A program made the translations under genes and the position numbers. Below the pieces are notes generated by a model. The model saw only the letters and a list, made by a program, of their open reading frames with translations, was not told the origin of the DNA and made no database searches. Below, piece after piece: positions 9,739 through 19,635 of a DNA stretch of 64,000 nt. This DNA is from Rhodococcus jostii RHA1 (GTDB taxonomy: Bacteria > Actinomycetota > Actinomycetes > Mycobacteriales > Mycobacteriaceae), in the NCBI RefSeq assembly GCF_000014565.1, contig NC_008268.1:7258501-7322500 (forward strand). The letters are read 5' to 3'. Numbering within the stretch: the first letter of the stretch is position 1; every line of letters starts with the position of its first letter.

Positions 9739-10455
9739 ATGGAACCGGTACCCGAGGACTGGCATCGTGGGCTCGTCGTCGTCGCGCACCCCGACGACAT
9801 CGAATACGGCGCAGCGGCTGCCGTAGCGCGCTGGACCGAGCAGGGCAAGGACATCCGCTACGTGCTCGCCACGCGCGGGGAGGCGGGGATCGCGGGCCTG
9901 CACCCTACCGAGTCGGGCCCGCTGCGGGAGGCGGAGGAGCGACGTTCCGCGGCCGTGGTGGGAGTGACCGACGTCGAGTTCCTCGGGTACCCCGACGGCA
10001 CTCTCGTGGAGAGTCTCGCACTCCGCCGCGACCTCGCGACGGCGATCCGTCGTCATCGCCCGGATCTCGTGGTGACGGCCAACTTCGCGGACACGTGGGG
10101 ACCCGGCCAGCTGAACAGTGCGGACCACCGCGCACTCGGCCGTTCCGTTCTCGACGCCACCGCGGATGCCGCGAACGAATGGATCTTTCCCGAGCTGGGG
10201 GAGTCGGGGCTGCCGCCGTGGCGCGGTGTCCGCTGGGTCGCCGTCAACACGATGACACCCACTCACGCGGTGGATGTCACCCACACGGTGGATCGGGCAG
10301 TGCTCTCGCTGGCCGAGCACGTCCGCTACCTCGAGGCGCTGAGCGACGTACCGGTGGGGCAGCAGGCGAGGGCGCAGGTCGAGATGGTGACCGGACCGCA
10401 ACCGGGATTCGACGCCGAACGCGCGGTGGGATTCGAGCTCTATTACTTCGGCTGA
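9739..10455 (+). CDS. PIG-L family N-acetyl-sugar deacetylase
   Basis: 238 residues. The zinc-binding motif AHPDD (near residues 17-21) and the downstream HRALG histidine (near residue 134) identify the PIG-L/LmbE superfamily, which in actinobacteria includes MshB (mycothiol biosynthesis), Mca (mycothiol conjugate amidase) and other N-acetylglucosaminyl deacetylases. At 238 residues it is shorter than MshB or Mca (about 290), so it is more likely one of the additional paralogues acting on an unknown N-acetylated sugar or antibiotic-like conjugate. It follows the small membrane gene by 16 nt. No ribosome binding site is evident. Confidence 0.85.
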   Translation: MEPVPEDWHRGLVVVAHPDDIEYGAAAAVARWTEQGKDIRYVLATRGEAGIAGLHPTESGPLREAEERRSAAVVGVTDVEFLGYPDGTLVESLALRRDLATAIRRHRPDLVVTANFADTWGPGQLNSADHRALGRSVLDATADAANEWIFPELGESGLPPWRGVRWVAVNTMTPTHAVDVTHTVDRAVLSLAEHVRYLEALSDVPVGQQARAQVEMVTGPQPGFDAERAVGFELYYFG

Positions 10456-10724
10456 GGCCGCGAGCGAGCACGATCGTGCCGGTCCTCCGGCCTACCTGAC
10501 TAGAATCGGACTCGGACGGAATACCGAAGTTACCCGAATTAGCGAGGGGTCACCTCAACGTTCATCCGACGTGTCGGCCCTTCCTGTCGCCTCGCCGTCC
10601 AGTCGTACCTCCGTCGCACAATTCCCCAACGTCGGGGACGGGCGGGCCGTGGCGGCCCGGGTGATGTGATTCGAGTGCCGGTTCGGTGCCGGCGGGGGAT
10701 TCATGCGTTACGGTGTTACACACA
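10456..10724 (+). other. 269-nt intergenic region before tetR
   Basis: No coding sequence is supported. It contains a good -10-like TAGAAT at 10501-10506, short GC-rich hairpins such as CCCC-aacgtc-GGGG (about 10625-10640) and CGGGCC-gtggc-GGCCCG, and directly before the TetR start the small palindrome GTGTTACAC, a possible autoregulatory operator element. A long leader or a small RNA from TAGAAT is possible but unproven. Confidence 0.4.
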
Positions 10725-11357
10725 ATGTCTATCCGTAATTCTGCGTCGCGTGACGACACCTCAGCGAGCGTCGAGGACTCCATTCTCGACGCCGCACGCT
10801 CGTGCATTCTCGATTTCGGACTGCGCCGAACCACACTGGCGGAGGTCGCCCGGCGCGCCGGCGTCAGCAGGCCGACCGTCTACCGCCGCTGGTCGGACAC
10901 CAGGGCCGTGGTCGCCGATCTCATGACCCGTGAGATCGCAGCCGTGATGCCCGAATTCTCCGTCGAGGAATCGGTCCACCGCCAGCTGGTCGACGCCGTC
11001 GTCCACGTGTCCACCGAGGTGCGTGACCATCCACTGTTCGTGAAGATCCTGCGTTCGGATCAGGAACTGTTCACCACCTACATCCTCGAGCGGCTCGGTA
11101 CGAGCCAGCGGGCGATCATCGACCAGGTCGCGTTCGCGGTCTCGACGGGTCAGGACCAGGGCTCGATCCGCGCGGGGGACAGCCGTCACATCGCTACGAT
11201 GGTGCTGCTCATCGCACAGTCCGCGGTCCAGTCGGCCGTGATGGTGGCCGAGGAACTTCCCGGCGACGCCCTCACGGAGCAACTCCGGCACGCTGTCGGC
11301 GCCTATCTGGCGCCGGACGTCGCCGTCACCCACCCGACAGATCGAGGAGACCGGTGA
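10725..11357 (+). CDS. TetR/AcrR family transcriptional regulator
   Basis: 210 residues from ATG 10725. The N-terminal TetR helix-turn-helix is clear: SILDAARSCILDFGLRRTTLAEVARRAGVSRPTVYRRW (about residues 19-56). The C-terminal helical domain is ligand-binding and diverse. The stop overlaps the glpD start by 4 nt (GTGA), so regulator and glycerol-3-phosphate dehydrogenase form one translationally coupled unit; it most likely controls glpD and itself. GTGTTACAC sits immediately upstream of the start codon. An upstream in-frame ATG at 10686 would add 13 residues with no similarity to the family. Confidence 0.9.
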   Translation: MSIRNSASRDDTSASVEDSILDAARSCILDFGLRRTTLAEVARRAGVSRPTVYRRWSDTRAVVADLMTREIAAVMPEFSVEESVHRQLVDAVVHVSTEVRDHPLFVKILRSDQELFTTYILERLGTSQRAIIDQVAFAVSTGQDQGSIRAGDSRHIATMVLLIAQSAVQSAVMVAEELPGDALTEQLRHAVGAYLAPDVAVTHPTDRGDR

Positions 11358-12898
11358 ACCACCCGAACACGCCGCCCGTGAGCCGCTCGTCGGCTCTGAA
11401 CGCGGCGCGAAGAGCGCGCGAACTCGACCAGCTGTCGGACGGTGCCGTCGTCGACGTCCTGGTGATCGGCGGCGGAGTGACCGGCGTCGGTGTCGCACTC
11501 GACGCGGCGTCACGCGGCCTCGACGTCGTGCTCGTGGAGAAGCGGGATCTCGCGTTCGGGACCAGCCGGTGGAGTTCGAAACTCGCCCACGGCGGGCTGC
11601 GGTACCTGGCATCGGGCAACGTCGGCATCGCCCGCGAGAGCGCGGTCGAACGCGGAATCCTCATGACCCGCACCGCCCCCCACCTCGTCCGGGCTCTCCC
11701 ACAGCTCGTGCCCGTCCTCGATTCGATGACGCTGTTCGGCAAGTCCCTCGTCCGCACGGGATTCCTGGCAGGCGACCTGCTACGTGCAAGCGCTCGCACA
11801 CCGTCGTCGGTCCTGCCGCGGTCACGGACGGTCCGGGCCGACCGGGTGGTCGAACTCGCCCCCGCGGTCCGGCGGGAAGGCCTGCGCGGCGGCCTGATGG
11901 CATTCGACGGCCAGCTCATCGACGACGCCCGACTCGTGGTGTCCCTCGCACGCACTGCCGCGCTCCACGGCGCGAAGGTGCTCACCCGGACGGGCGCGTA
12001 CGACGTCACCGGGACGTCCGCGAACCTGCGCGACGAGCTGACCGGCTCGGAACTGCCGATCAGGGTGCGCGCCGTGGTCAACGCGGCGGGCGTGTGGTCG
12101 GGTGAGATCGATCCCGGGATCACGTTGCGGCCCAGTCGCGGCACGCATCTGGTGCTCCCGGCCGAGCGGCTCGGGAACCCGACCGCGGCGCTCACGGTTC
12201 CGATCCCCGGTGAGACCAATCGCTTCGTCTTCGCGCTGCCCGCACAGCTCGGCCGCGTGTACCTCGGCTTGACCGACGAGGCCGCGCCGGGACCCGTTCC
12301 GGACGTTCCGGTGGCGTCGGAGCAGGAGATCGACTTCCTTCTCGACACGGTCAACACCGCGCTCGAGGTTCCGTTGCAGCGCTCGGACGTCCTCGGCACC
12401 TTCGCCGGGCTGCGACCTCTCCTCGACACCGGGGACGGATCCACCGCGGACCTCTCGCGCAACCACGCCATCCTGCGCTCGGACACGGGTCTCGTCAGTG
12501 TGGTCGGCGGCAAACTGACCACCTACCGCAAGATGGCCGAAGACGCCGTCGACGCCGCGGTCGAGGTGGCAGGACTGGACGCGGGCCCGTGCCGGACGCG
12601 GGCCCTGCCGCTCGTCGGTGCCGCGACACCCGAGGCGCTGCGGAAGGTCTCGGCCCCGCCGGCGCTGCTCGCCCGCTACGGAACGGAGGCGGCGCTGATC
12701 GCCGCCGCCGACGCCGAACTGCTGGCGCCGATCGCCGAGGGCGTGGACGTGAGCCGCGCCGAGTTCGAGTTCGCGGTGACCCATGAGGGGGCGCTCGACG
12801 TCGACGACCTGCTCGACCGGCGCACCCGGATAGGACTCGTCCCCGCCGACCGTGCCCGGGCTCACGGTGCCGCCGAAGCAGTGTTCGAGAAACGGTGA
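11354..12898 (+). CDS. glpD: Aerobic glycerol-3-phosphate dehydrogenase
   Basis: 514 residues. The FAD-binding motif GGGVTGVGVALDAASRGLDVVLVEK (about 37-61) and the GlpD signature TSRWSSKLAHGGLRYL (about 69-84) are intact, as is the C-terminal VGGKLTTYRKMAEDAVD segment. The flavoprotein oxidises glycerol 3-phosphate to dihydroxyacetone phosphate and passes electrons to quinone at the inner face of the membrane. The GTG start overlaps the upstream TetR gene. In the family it supports glycerol and lipid-derived glycerol use. No glpK or glpF is adjacent, so those must be elsewhere. Confidence 0.95.
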   Translation: MNHPNTPPVSRSSALNAARRARELDQLSDGAVVDVLVIGGGVTGVGVALDAASRGLDVVLVEKRDLAFGTSRWSSKLAHGGLRYLASGNVGIARESAVERGILMTRTAPHLVRALPQLVPVLDSMTLFGKSLVRTGFLAGDLLRASARTPSSVLPRSRTVRADRVVELAPAVRREGLRGGLMAFDGQLIDDARLVVSLARTAALHGAKVLTRTGAYDVTGTSANLRDELTGSELPIRVRAVVNAAGVWSGEIDPGITLRPSRGTHLVLPAERLGNPTAALTVPIPGETNRFVFALPAQLGRVYLGLTDEAAPGPVPDVPVASEQEIDFLLDTVNTALEVPLQRSDVLGTFAGLRPLLDTGDGSTADLSRNHAILRSDTGLVSVVGGKLTTYRKMAEDAVDAAVEVAGLDAGPCRTRALPLVGAATPEALRKVSAPPALLARYGTEAALIAAADAELLAPIAEGVDVSRAEFEFAVTHEGALDVDDLLDRRTRIGLVPADRARAHGAAEAVFEKR

Positions 12899-12925
12899 CG
12901 CCGACCGTGTGACACCCTGTGGTTC

Positions 12926-14074
12926 GTGCGAGTCGCCGTGGTCGCCGGGCCTGATCCCGGACATGCCTTTCCCGCCCTTGCGTTGTGCCTCGCCTTCATC
13001 GAGGCCGGAGACGATCCAGTCCTGTTCACCGGCACACGGTGGGTCGAGCCTGCACGGGCGGCCGGCGTGCCTGCCGAGTTGCTGAAAGGCCTTGCGCCCC
13101 GCCCGACGGACGACGACCTCGATGCGGGAGCGCGCATTCACGCCCGCGCCGCGCACATCTCCACCGAGTTGCTCCCCGACCTGCGCGCGTGGGGACCCGA
13201 CCTCGTGGTCTCGGACATCCTGACCGCGGGCGGGGGCATGGCCGCGGAGCGGCTGGGGATCCCGTGGGTCGAGCTGTCCCCGCATCCGCTGTACGCCGCG
13301 TCCAAGGGGTTGCCGCCCATCGGAAGCGGATTGGCTCCGGGCGTGGGAATTCGGGGCAGGTTCCGCGACACGCTCATGCGCGCCGCGACGGCGCGGTCGA
13401 TCCGGCAGGGTGAGCGGCAACGCTCCGAGGCCCGGGTCGGCGTCGGACTGCCTGCGAAGGACCCGGGACCGGTGCGCCGGCTGATCGCGACGCTCCCCGC
13501 GCTCGAGGTGCCGAGGCCGGACTGGCCCGCCGAGGCGCACGTGGTCGGGCCGCTGCTGTGGGAACCGACGAACGAGGTGCTCGCGGCGCCGGACGGCACG
13601 GACCCTCTGATCATGGTGGCTCCGTCGACCGCGTTCACCGGCGCGGAGGGCATGCTCGAGACGACGCTGGCGGGGCTCGACGGGGCCGGTGTCCGTGTGA
13701 TCGCGTCGATACTGGACGGATCGCCGGCCCCGGTTCCGCCCTGGGCGAGGGCAGGTCTCGGCCGTCAGGACGCGATGCTGCGCGAGGCGTCGGCCGTCGT
13801 CTGCGGCGGCGGACACGGGATGCTGGCGAAGGCTCTGCTCGCAGGGGTCCCGGTGGTGGTGGTTCCCGGCGGCGGCGATCAGTGGGAGCTCGCGAACCGG
13901 GCCGCGCGGCAGGGGAGCGCCGTCGTGGTGCGTCCCCCGAGCGCGGAAGCACTCCGCGCGGCGGTCGAACAGGTGCTCTCGAACGGTGCCCATGCGGACG
14001 CCGCGCAGCGGGCCGCGCGGAGCATCGTGGACGTCGCCGATCCGGTGGCGGTGTGCCGCGACGCGCTGCGGTGA
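12926..14074 (+). CDS. Glycosyltransferase, GT-B fold (MGT/EryCIII-like)
   Basis: 382 residues with a GTG start. The N-terminal Rossmann strand VAVVAGPDPGHAFPALALCLAF resembles macrolide glycosyltransferases, and the C-terminal nucleotide-sugar site shows CGGGHGMLAKALLAGVPVVVVPGGGDQWELANR (about 293-325). This matches the conserved alanine-rich transferase next to DUF3046 and recA in mycobacteria. The acceptor is unknown; a cell-envelope lipid or secondary metabolite is possible. It follows glpD by 27 nt and could be co-transcribed. Confidence 0.82.
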   Translation: MRVAVVAGPDPGHAFPALALCLAFIEAGDDPVLFTGTRWVEPARAAGVPAELLKGLAPRPTDDDLDAGARIHARAAHISTELLPDLRAWGPDLVVSDILTAGGGMAAERLGIPWVELSPHPLYAASKGLPPIGSGLAPGVGIRGRFRDTLMRAATARSIRQGERQRSEARVGVGLPAKDPGPVRRLIATLPALEVPRPDWPAEAHVVGPLLWEPTNEVLAAPDGTDPLIMVAPSTAFTGAEGMLETTLAGLDGAGVRVIASILDGSPAPVPPWARAGLGRQDAMLREASAVVCGGGHGMLAKALLAGVPVVVVPGGGDQWELANRAARQGSAVVVRPPSAEALRAAVEQVLSNGAHADAAQRAARSIVDVADPVAVCRDALR

Positions 14075-14095
14075 GAGCCCGGCACGAGGTTCGGC

Positions 14096-14101
14096 TAGCG
14101 T
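14096..14101 (+). promoter_or_regulatory. -10 hexamer TAGCGT for leaderless DUF3046 gene
   Basis: TAGCGT ends 6 nt before GTG 14108. The surrounding sequence TAGCGT-ggatgt-GTG closely resembles the start of the dioxygenase-like gene at 23366 (TAGCGT-gactgt-GTG). Confidence 0.5.
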
Positions 14102-14107
14102 GGATGT

Positions 14108-14302
14108 GTGCGACTGACCGAATTTCACCAACTCGTCCGCGAAGAGTTCGGGCAGATGCGCGGCGACGCACTACTCGTCGACCACGTGCTGCTCAGTCTC
14201 GGGGGCAAGACCGCCGCCGAAGCCATCGAGGACGGCCGGGAGCCCCGCGAGGTGTGGCGCGAACTCTGCGTGGAGTTCGACGTCCCGCCGCAGCGCCGGT
14301 AG
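14108..14302 (+). CDS. DUF3046 domain protein
   Basis: 64 residues, the standard length of the actinobacterial DUF3046 family found just upstream of recA in mycobacteria and rhodococci. The conserved core MRLTEFHQLVREEFGQ, the GDALLVDHVLLSL segment and the DGREPREVWRELCVEFDVP end are present. The function is unknown; it is a small, acidic, predicted all-helical protein. The GTG start follows a TAGCGT -10 by 6 nt with no ribosome binding site, so a leaderless transcript is likely. It ends 133 nt before recA, and the recA promoter lies in the gap. Confidence 0.9.
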   Translation: MRLTEFHQLVREEFGQMRGDALLVDHVLLSLGGKTAAEAIEDGREPREVWRELCVEFDVPPQRR

Positions 14303-14336
14303 AAAACCGGCGTGTCGAACGGACCGACCGCGCATA

Positions 14337-14352
14337 TCGAACACACGTTCCC
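14337..14352 (+). promoter_or_regulatory. LexA (SOS) box of recA
   Basis: TCGAACACACGTTCCC has both half-sites of the actinobacterial SOS box TCGAAC-N4-GTTCGA, missing only the last GA. TATGCT at 14354-14359 directly downstream could be the -10 of a LexA-controlled promoter. Confidence 0.8.
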
Positions 14353-14383
14353 CTATGCTGGAGATGTTCGGTGGTCACGGTTC

Positions 14384-14406
14384 TTGTCGGTACCCGGATC
14401 TAACCT
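14384..14406 (+). promoter_or_regulatory. RecA-NDp (PafBC-type) promoter of recA
   Basis: TTGTCGGTA at 14384-14392, an 8-nt spacer and TAACCT at 14401-14406 match the RecA-NDp consensus TTGTCRGTG-N8-TANNNT of LexA-independent DNA-damage promoters, which depend on PafBC in mycobacteria. Transcription would begin near 14413, just upstream of the recA start. Confidence 0.8.
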
Positions 14407-14435
14407 GACCGCAGATCACTGATGAGACTCGAGGA

Positions 14436-15491
<1,056 letters not shown>

Positions 15492-15500
15492 GGCGCCGCC

Positions 15501-16016
15501 GTGCGTCCGACGGGCGAAGGTGGAACGGAGACGCAGGCCAAGGATTTGTGCCTGCGTCTTCTGACTGACCGTGCCCGGAGTCGAGCGGAGTTGTCCGAGC
15601 GTCTGGCGAAGAAGGGCTACTCGGCCGAGATCGCTGAGCGTGTGCTGGATCGCCTCACCGAGGTCGGACTCGTCAACGACGCCGACTTCGCCCAGCAGTG
15701 GGTGCATTCGCGGCACACGTACTCCGGCAAGGGAAAACGTGCGCTCGCACTGGAACTGCGCCGCAAGGGCATCGGTCAGGAGGAGGCCACCGAAGCCCTC
15801 GCTCAGATCGACAGCGAAGACGAACGAGCCCGAGCCACCGAACTGGTCGCGAAGAAACTGCGGACGGTGTCCACGGACGATCGGGACCGGGCGGTCCGCC
15901 GGCTGGTGTCGATGCTCGCGCGCCGCGGCTTCCCCCAGGGCATGGCGTTCGAGGTGGTCAAGGAACAACTCGATCGCGCCGGTGCGGAAACCGACGGCCT
16001 GTTCGACGAGACCTGA
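15501..16016 (+). CDS. recX: Regulatory protein RecX
   Basis: 171 residues with a GTG start, 9 nt after recA in the classic recA-recX operon. RecX binds RecA filaments and inhibits them, limiting excess recombination. The three-helix tandem repeats are recognisable: LTDRARSRAELSERLAKKGY, VNDADFAQQWVHSRHTYSGKGKRALALELRRKGI, and VSMLARRGFPQGMAFEVVKEQL. There is no strong ribosome binding site, so coupling to recA translation is likely. A perfect 20-bp terminator hairpin follows. Confidence 0.95.
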   Translation: MRPTGEGGTETQAKDLCLRLLTDRARSRAELSERLAKKGYSAEIAERVLDRLTEVGLVNDADFAQQWVHSRHTYSGKGKRALALELRRKGIGQEEATEALAQIDSEDERARATELVAKKLRTVSTDDRDRAVRRLVSMLARRGFPQGMAFEVVKEQLDRAGAETDGLFDET

Positions 16017-16047
16017 CCACGAGACGACAACAACACTGACGAGACGC

Positions 16048-16093
16048 GACACTGCGGTCGGACGGAACAGAGTTTCCGTCCGACCGCAGTGTC
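16048..16093. terminator. Bidirectional terminator, perfect 20-bp stem
   Basis: Bases 16048-16067 pair perfectly with 16074-16093 around a 6-nt loop, between the convergent recX and gluD genes. It is the longest perfect hairpin noticed in the window. No T-tract follows on either strand. Confidence 0.85.
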
Positions 16094-16112
16094 ATGTCAC
16101 ACCCGCGTCAGA

Positions 16113-17012
16113 TCACAACCGTTTGTCGGTGATGTCCATACCCGGAACCGACACCGCCGGAAGCTCGGGAACGGCCCCCCCGGGGCCTCCGCCCTTCTTG
16201 CTGGCCCGTAGCCGCTTCTCCACCTTGGTCGCCACCACGGTGAGCGTGTAGTTGAGGATGATCATGATGATCGCCACCACGATCAGGGCGGGCAGGTAGT
16301 TGCCGTAGAACGCACCGAGCTGCTGGCCGGACCGCACCACTTCGACATAGCCGATGAGGTAACCGAGCGCGGAGTCCTTCAACGCCACCACCATCTGCGA
16401 GATGATCGCGGGCAGCATCGCCGTGACGGCCTGCGGAAGCAGGATGGTCCGCATGACCTGGCCCTTGCGCATACCCAGCGCCATGGCGGCCTCGCTCTGC
16501 CCCTTGGGGAGCGAGTTGATGCCTGCCCTGACGATCTCGGCGATCACCGAGCCGTTGTACAGCGTGAGGCCCACGATGACCGCGGCGAGCGCAAGGTATT
16601 TCGACTTGAAGACCTCGTACTCGGCGAACAGCTGGTACGAGAAGATCATCAGGATCAGCACGGGGATGGCGCGGAACAATTCGACGATCCCGCCGGCCAC
16701 CCATCGCACCGGCCGGTGGTCCGAGAGGCGTCCGATGCCGAGGATCGCGCCGAGGATCAGTGCCAACAGGATCGATACGGCGGCCGCCACGAGGGTGCCG
16801 CGGATGCCGGGGATCAGATACGTCGTCCACGACGTCGATTCGAGGAACGGATCCCATTTCGCCGCGGTCAGCTGACCTTTGTCGTCGAGCGCGGCGTAGA
16901 CGAGGTAGCCGATTCCCAGTAGTGCGACAGCGACCACGACCGAGATCAGGCGATAGATGTTCTTCGCCTTCGGGCCCGGTGCGTCGTAGAGGACGGTGGC
17001 GGAATTGCTCAT
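16113..17012 (-). CDS. gluD: Glutamate ABC transporter permease GluD
   Basis: 299 residues. It is a polar-amino-acid-type permease with a [41 protein letters not shown] core and the EAA loop ([22 protein letters not shown]) that docks on the ATPase. An extra N-terminal membrane helix (about 20-45) and a C-terminal cytoplasmic tail are typical of GluD compared with GluC. The start overlaps the gluC stop as ATGA. With gluA, gluB and gluC it forms a high-affinity glutamate uptake system like that of Corynebacterium glutamicum, where it also lies next to recX-recA. Confidence 0.92.
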   Translation of the reverse strand: MSNSATVLYDAPGPKAKNIYRLISVVVAVALLGIGYLVYAALDDKGQLTAAKWDPFLESTSWTTYLIPGIRGTLVAAAVSILLALILGAILGIGRLSDHRPVRWVAGGIVELFRAIPVLILMIFSYQLFAEYEVFKSKYLALAAVIVGLTLYNGSVIAEIVRAGINSLPKGQSEAAMALGMRKGQVMRTILLPQAVTAMLPAIISQMVVALKDSALGYLIGYVEVVRSGQQLGAFYGNYLPALIVVAIIMIILNYTLTVVATKVEKRLRASKKGGGPGGAVPELPAVSVPGMDITDKRL

Positions 17013-17689
17013 CGTGCAACCTCGTATCGCTTGCTCAGGTATCCGAAGAGAAGCCCCATCGGCAGGGTCAGGATCACGAATCCGAGCGCGAAGATGCCAC
17101 CGACGACGAAGATGGCGGCCTCGTTCTCGATCATTTCCTTCATCAGCAGCGACGCCTCCGCCACGCCGATCACCGAGGCGATCGTCGTGTTCTTGGTCAA
17201 CGCGATCAGCACACTGCCGAGCGGGGCGGTGACCGCGCGGAATGCCTGCGGCAACACGATCAACCGCAGATTCTGCGAGAACGTGAGGCCGAGCGACCGG
17301 CCCGCCTCCGCCTGGCCGACGTGCACCGTGTTGATACCGGACCGCAACGACTCGCAGACGAAGGCCGCGGTATAGACGCTGAGGCCGAGCACGGCGAGCC
17401 GGAAGTTGTTCTCCTCGAAGAACGTCGGCGACTGCTCGGGGGCGAGCTTGACACCCATCGTCTGGAAGAGCCCGAAGGAGCAGAAGATGATGATGAGCGT
17501 CAGGGGAGTGTTGCGGAAGATCGTCACGTACGCCGTGCCGACGCCACGTGCGACCGGGATCGGTGACACCCGCATCGCCGCAAGGATGGTGCCGAGTATC
17601 AGAGCACCGACAGCCGAGAACGCGGTGAGTTGCACCGTCGTCCAGAACGCGTCGATCAGCTGATCGCTGTATTTGCTCAGTAGGTCCAC
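17009..17689 (-). CDS. gluC: Glutamate ABC transporter permease GluC
   Basis: 226 residues with a GTG start and a GGGGAG ribosome binding site. The five-helix His/Glu/Gln permease fold begins [33 protein letters not shown], and the EAA loop appears as [25 protein letters not shown]. It pairs with GluD to form the membrane channel for glutamate taken up by GluB and powered by GluA. A 15-bp hairpin in the 92-nt gap from gluB probably lowers permease expression relative to the binding protein. Confidence 0.93.
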   Translation of the reverse strand: MDLLSKYSDQLIDAFWTTVQLTAFSAVGALILGTILAAMRVSPIPVARGVGTAYVTIFRNTPLTLIIIFCSFGLFQTMGVKLAPEQSPTFFEENNFRLAVLGLSVYTAAFVCESLRSGINTVHVGQAEAGRSLGLTFSQNLRLIVLPQAFRAVTAPLGSVLIALTKNTTIASVIGVAEASLLMKEMIENEAAIFVVGGIFALGFVILTLPMGLLFGYLSKRYEVAR

Positions 17690-17726
17690 TTACCGTCTCC
17701 CCAGGTCACCGGTGGTTGGTGTCGAA

Positions 17727-17768
17727 CCGGGCCGGACGACTCCACGAATGGGAAGTCGTCCGACCCGG
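17727..17768 (-). terminator. Attenuating hairpin between gluB and gluC
   Basis: On the minus-strand transcript bases 17768-17754 pair with 17741-17727 over 15 bp including one G-U pair, with a 12-nt loop. Such hairpins after binding-protein genes usually stabilise the upstream message and reduce read-through, giving excess binding protein. Inferred. Confidence 0.65.
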
Positions 17769-17781
17769 ATGAGTGAGTTGC

Positions 17782-18615
17782 TCAGTACCGATCGACGGTC
17801 GGCGGGGCGGGGATCGGGTAACCCGACGCGCCGACTGTCTCGTTGAACGCGCGCGCCCATGAGCCATCCGCGATCATGGCGTCGATGGCGTCGTTGATCT
17901 TGGCGCGGGTCTCGTCGTCACCCTTGGCCAGGCCGATGCCGTAGCGCTCTTCGGTGAACGGCTCGCCGACCACCTTCAGCTCGCCCGGGTACTGCGCCGC
18001 ATAGCCGGCGAGGATGATGTCGTCGGTGGTGACGGCGTCGACCGCACCGTTACGCAGCGCCTCGACGCAGGCGGAGTACGTGTCGAACTCCTGCAGCTGC
18101 ACGTCCTGCGCGTACGTGTCCTTGACCTTCTGCGCCGGGGTCGACCCGGTGACCGAGCACAGCTTCTTTCCGCCGTTGAGCGAATCGGGGCCGGTGATGT
18201 CGGTGTTGTCGGACTTCACCAGGAGCGACTGTCCGGCGATGAAGTACGGCCCGGCGAAGTCGACCTTCTCCTTGCGGGCGTCGGTGATCGAGTAGGTGGC
18301 GACGATGTAGTCGACCTCACCGTTCTCGATCAGCGTCTCGCGCTGAGCCGACGGGGACTCCTTGAACTCGACGTTCTCGGGCGCGACACCCAGCTTGCCG
18401 GCCACGTATTCGGCCACCTCGACGTCGAAGCCGCTGAAGGACCCGTCGGGGTTGCGCAATCCGAGGCCGGGCTGGTCGTACTTGATTCCGACCGTCAGCT
18501 TGCCCTCCGACGCGCTCTGGGAGGCGCTCTTCTCTTCACCTCCGCCGCAGGCAGATGCGACGACGGCGAGCGCCATGACGCCGATTCCCACGCGAATCGA
18601 GCGATTGATCCTCAT
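17782..18615 (-). CDS. gluB: Glutamate-binding lipoprotein GluB
   Basis: 277 residues. A signal peptide with the lipobox VASAC (cysteine near residue 23) anchors it to the outer face of the membrane, followed by a Gly/Glu/Ser linker. The solute-binding family 3 domain follows: KLTVGIKYDQPGLGLRNPDGSFSGFDVEVAEYVAGKLG, and later the two-lobe hinge segments. It delivers glutamate to GluC/GluD. It lies 81 nt downstream of gluA, with a GGAGGAA-type ribosome binding site before the ATG. Specificity for glutamate is inferred from the gluABCD arrangement. Confidence 0.93.
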   Translation of the reverse strand: MRINRSIRVGIGVMALAVVASACGGGEEKSASQSASEGKLTVGIKYDQPGLGLRNPDGSFSGFDVEVAEYVAGKLGVAPENVEFKESPSAQRETLIENGEVDYIVATYSITDARKEKVDFAGPYFIAGQSLLVKSDNTDITGPDSLNGGKKLCSVTGSTPAQKVKDTYAQDVQLQEFDTYSACVEALRNGAVDAVTTDDIILAGYAAQYPGELKVVGEPFTEERYGIGLAKGDDETRAKINDAIDAMIADGSWARAFNETVGASGYPIPAPPTVDRY

Positions 18616-18696
18616 CGAGTTCCTCCAATTGAAATGACGGGTGTTGCGTGTCGAGCACGGTCGACCGAGAGAGCACCGCAGCGGCGCCCCTTCGAG

Positions 18697-19479
18697 TCAG
18701 TGGCTGAGAATCTTGCCGAGAAAGTCCTTCGCGCGCTCGGATTTGGGAGCGGTGAAGAACGTGGCGGGCTCGGCGTCCTCGACGATCTGGCCGTCGGCCA
18801 TGAAGAGAACCCGGTGGCCGACCTTGCGGGCGAAGCCCATCTCGTGGGTCACCACGAGCATGGTCATGCCTTCCTTGGCGAGCGAGGTCATGACGTCCAG
18901 GACCTCGTTGACCATTTCCGGGTCGAGTGCGGACGTCGGCTCGTCGAACAGCATGACCTTGGGGTTCATGGCGAGTGCGCGTGCGATCGCGACTCGCTGC
19001 TGCTGACCGCCCGACAACTGCGCCGGGTACTTGTCCGCCTGGTTGGCGATGCCGACCCGCTCGAGAAGCTCGTAGGCCTTCGCCTTCGCGTCGGCGCTGC
19101 TCTTCTTCCGCACCTTGACCGGTGCGAGCATCACGTTGTCGAGGATCGTCTTGTGGGCGAACAGGTTGAACGACTGGAACACCATGCCCACGTCGGCGCG
19201 CAGCGCCGCCAGAGCCTTGCCCTCGGCCGGCAGTACCTTGCCGTCCACCGCGATCTCACCGGAGTCGATGGGCTCGAGGCGATTGATGGTGCGGCACAGC
19301 GTCGACTTACCCGAGCCGGACGGTCCGAGGACGATCACCACCTGTCCGCGAGGGACTTCGAGGTCGATCTCCTGGAGGACGTGGAGGGCGCCGAAGTGTT
19401 TGTTCACCGATTTCATCGAGATCATGGACGGGGCCGCGCCCGTGGAGGGTGTCGGCGTCGCGTCGTCGGCTTGCGTCAT
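18697..19479 (-). CDS. gluA: Glutamate ABC transporter ATP-binding protein GluA
   Basis: 260 residues, first gene of the gluABCD operon. Walker [10 protein letters not shown], signature [17 protein letters not shown], Walker [15 protein letters not shown] and the H-loop [12 protein letters not shown] are all intact, so it is a functional ATPase. The N-terminal 18 residues are a polar, Thr/Pro-rich extension absent from the minimal family. It is divergent from miaB; the 156-nt gap should hold its promoter, but no operator was identifiable. Confidence 0.95.
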   Translation of the reverse strand: MTQADDATPTPSTGAAPSMISMKSVNKHFGALHVLQEIDLEVPRGQVVIVLGPSGSGKSTLCRTINRLEPIDSGEIAVDGKVLPAEGKALAALRADVGMVFQSFNLFAHKTILDNVMLAPVKVRKKSSADAKAKAYELLERVGIANQADKYPAQLSGGQQQRVAIARALAMNPKVMLFDEPTSALDPEMVNEVLDVMTSLAKEGMTMLVVTHEMGFARKVGHRVLFMADGQIVEDAEPATFFTAPKSERAKDFLGKILSH

Positions 19480-19622
19480 AGTCGATGACCCTATGTGTTG
19501 GGAGCGGGAGCACCTGCCATTTGCTCCGAGAATCCTCGGGATCTCACGGAAACTTTACTGTCCGGCTTCGGGCGTGTGTCCGGGCGCACACCGGCCGCGA
19601 CGAGGCGATTTGGCGCGGGCCG

Positions 19623-19628
19623 TACCCT
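19623..19628 (+). promoter_or_regulatory. -10 hexamer TACCCT for leaderless miaB
   Basis: TACCCT is followed by 7 nt and the GTG at 19636. No ribosome binding site precedes that start, which supports both the start choice and leaderless transcription. Confidence 0.5.
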
Positions 19629-19635
19629 GGCATAC

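Noticed and set aside
11822..14131. 769-codon frame antisense to glpD and the glycosyltransferase
   Set aside because: Shadow of two well-supported genes; composition dominated by Arg, Gly and His without recognisable domains.
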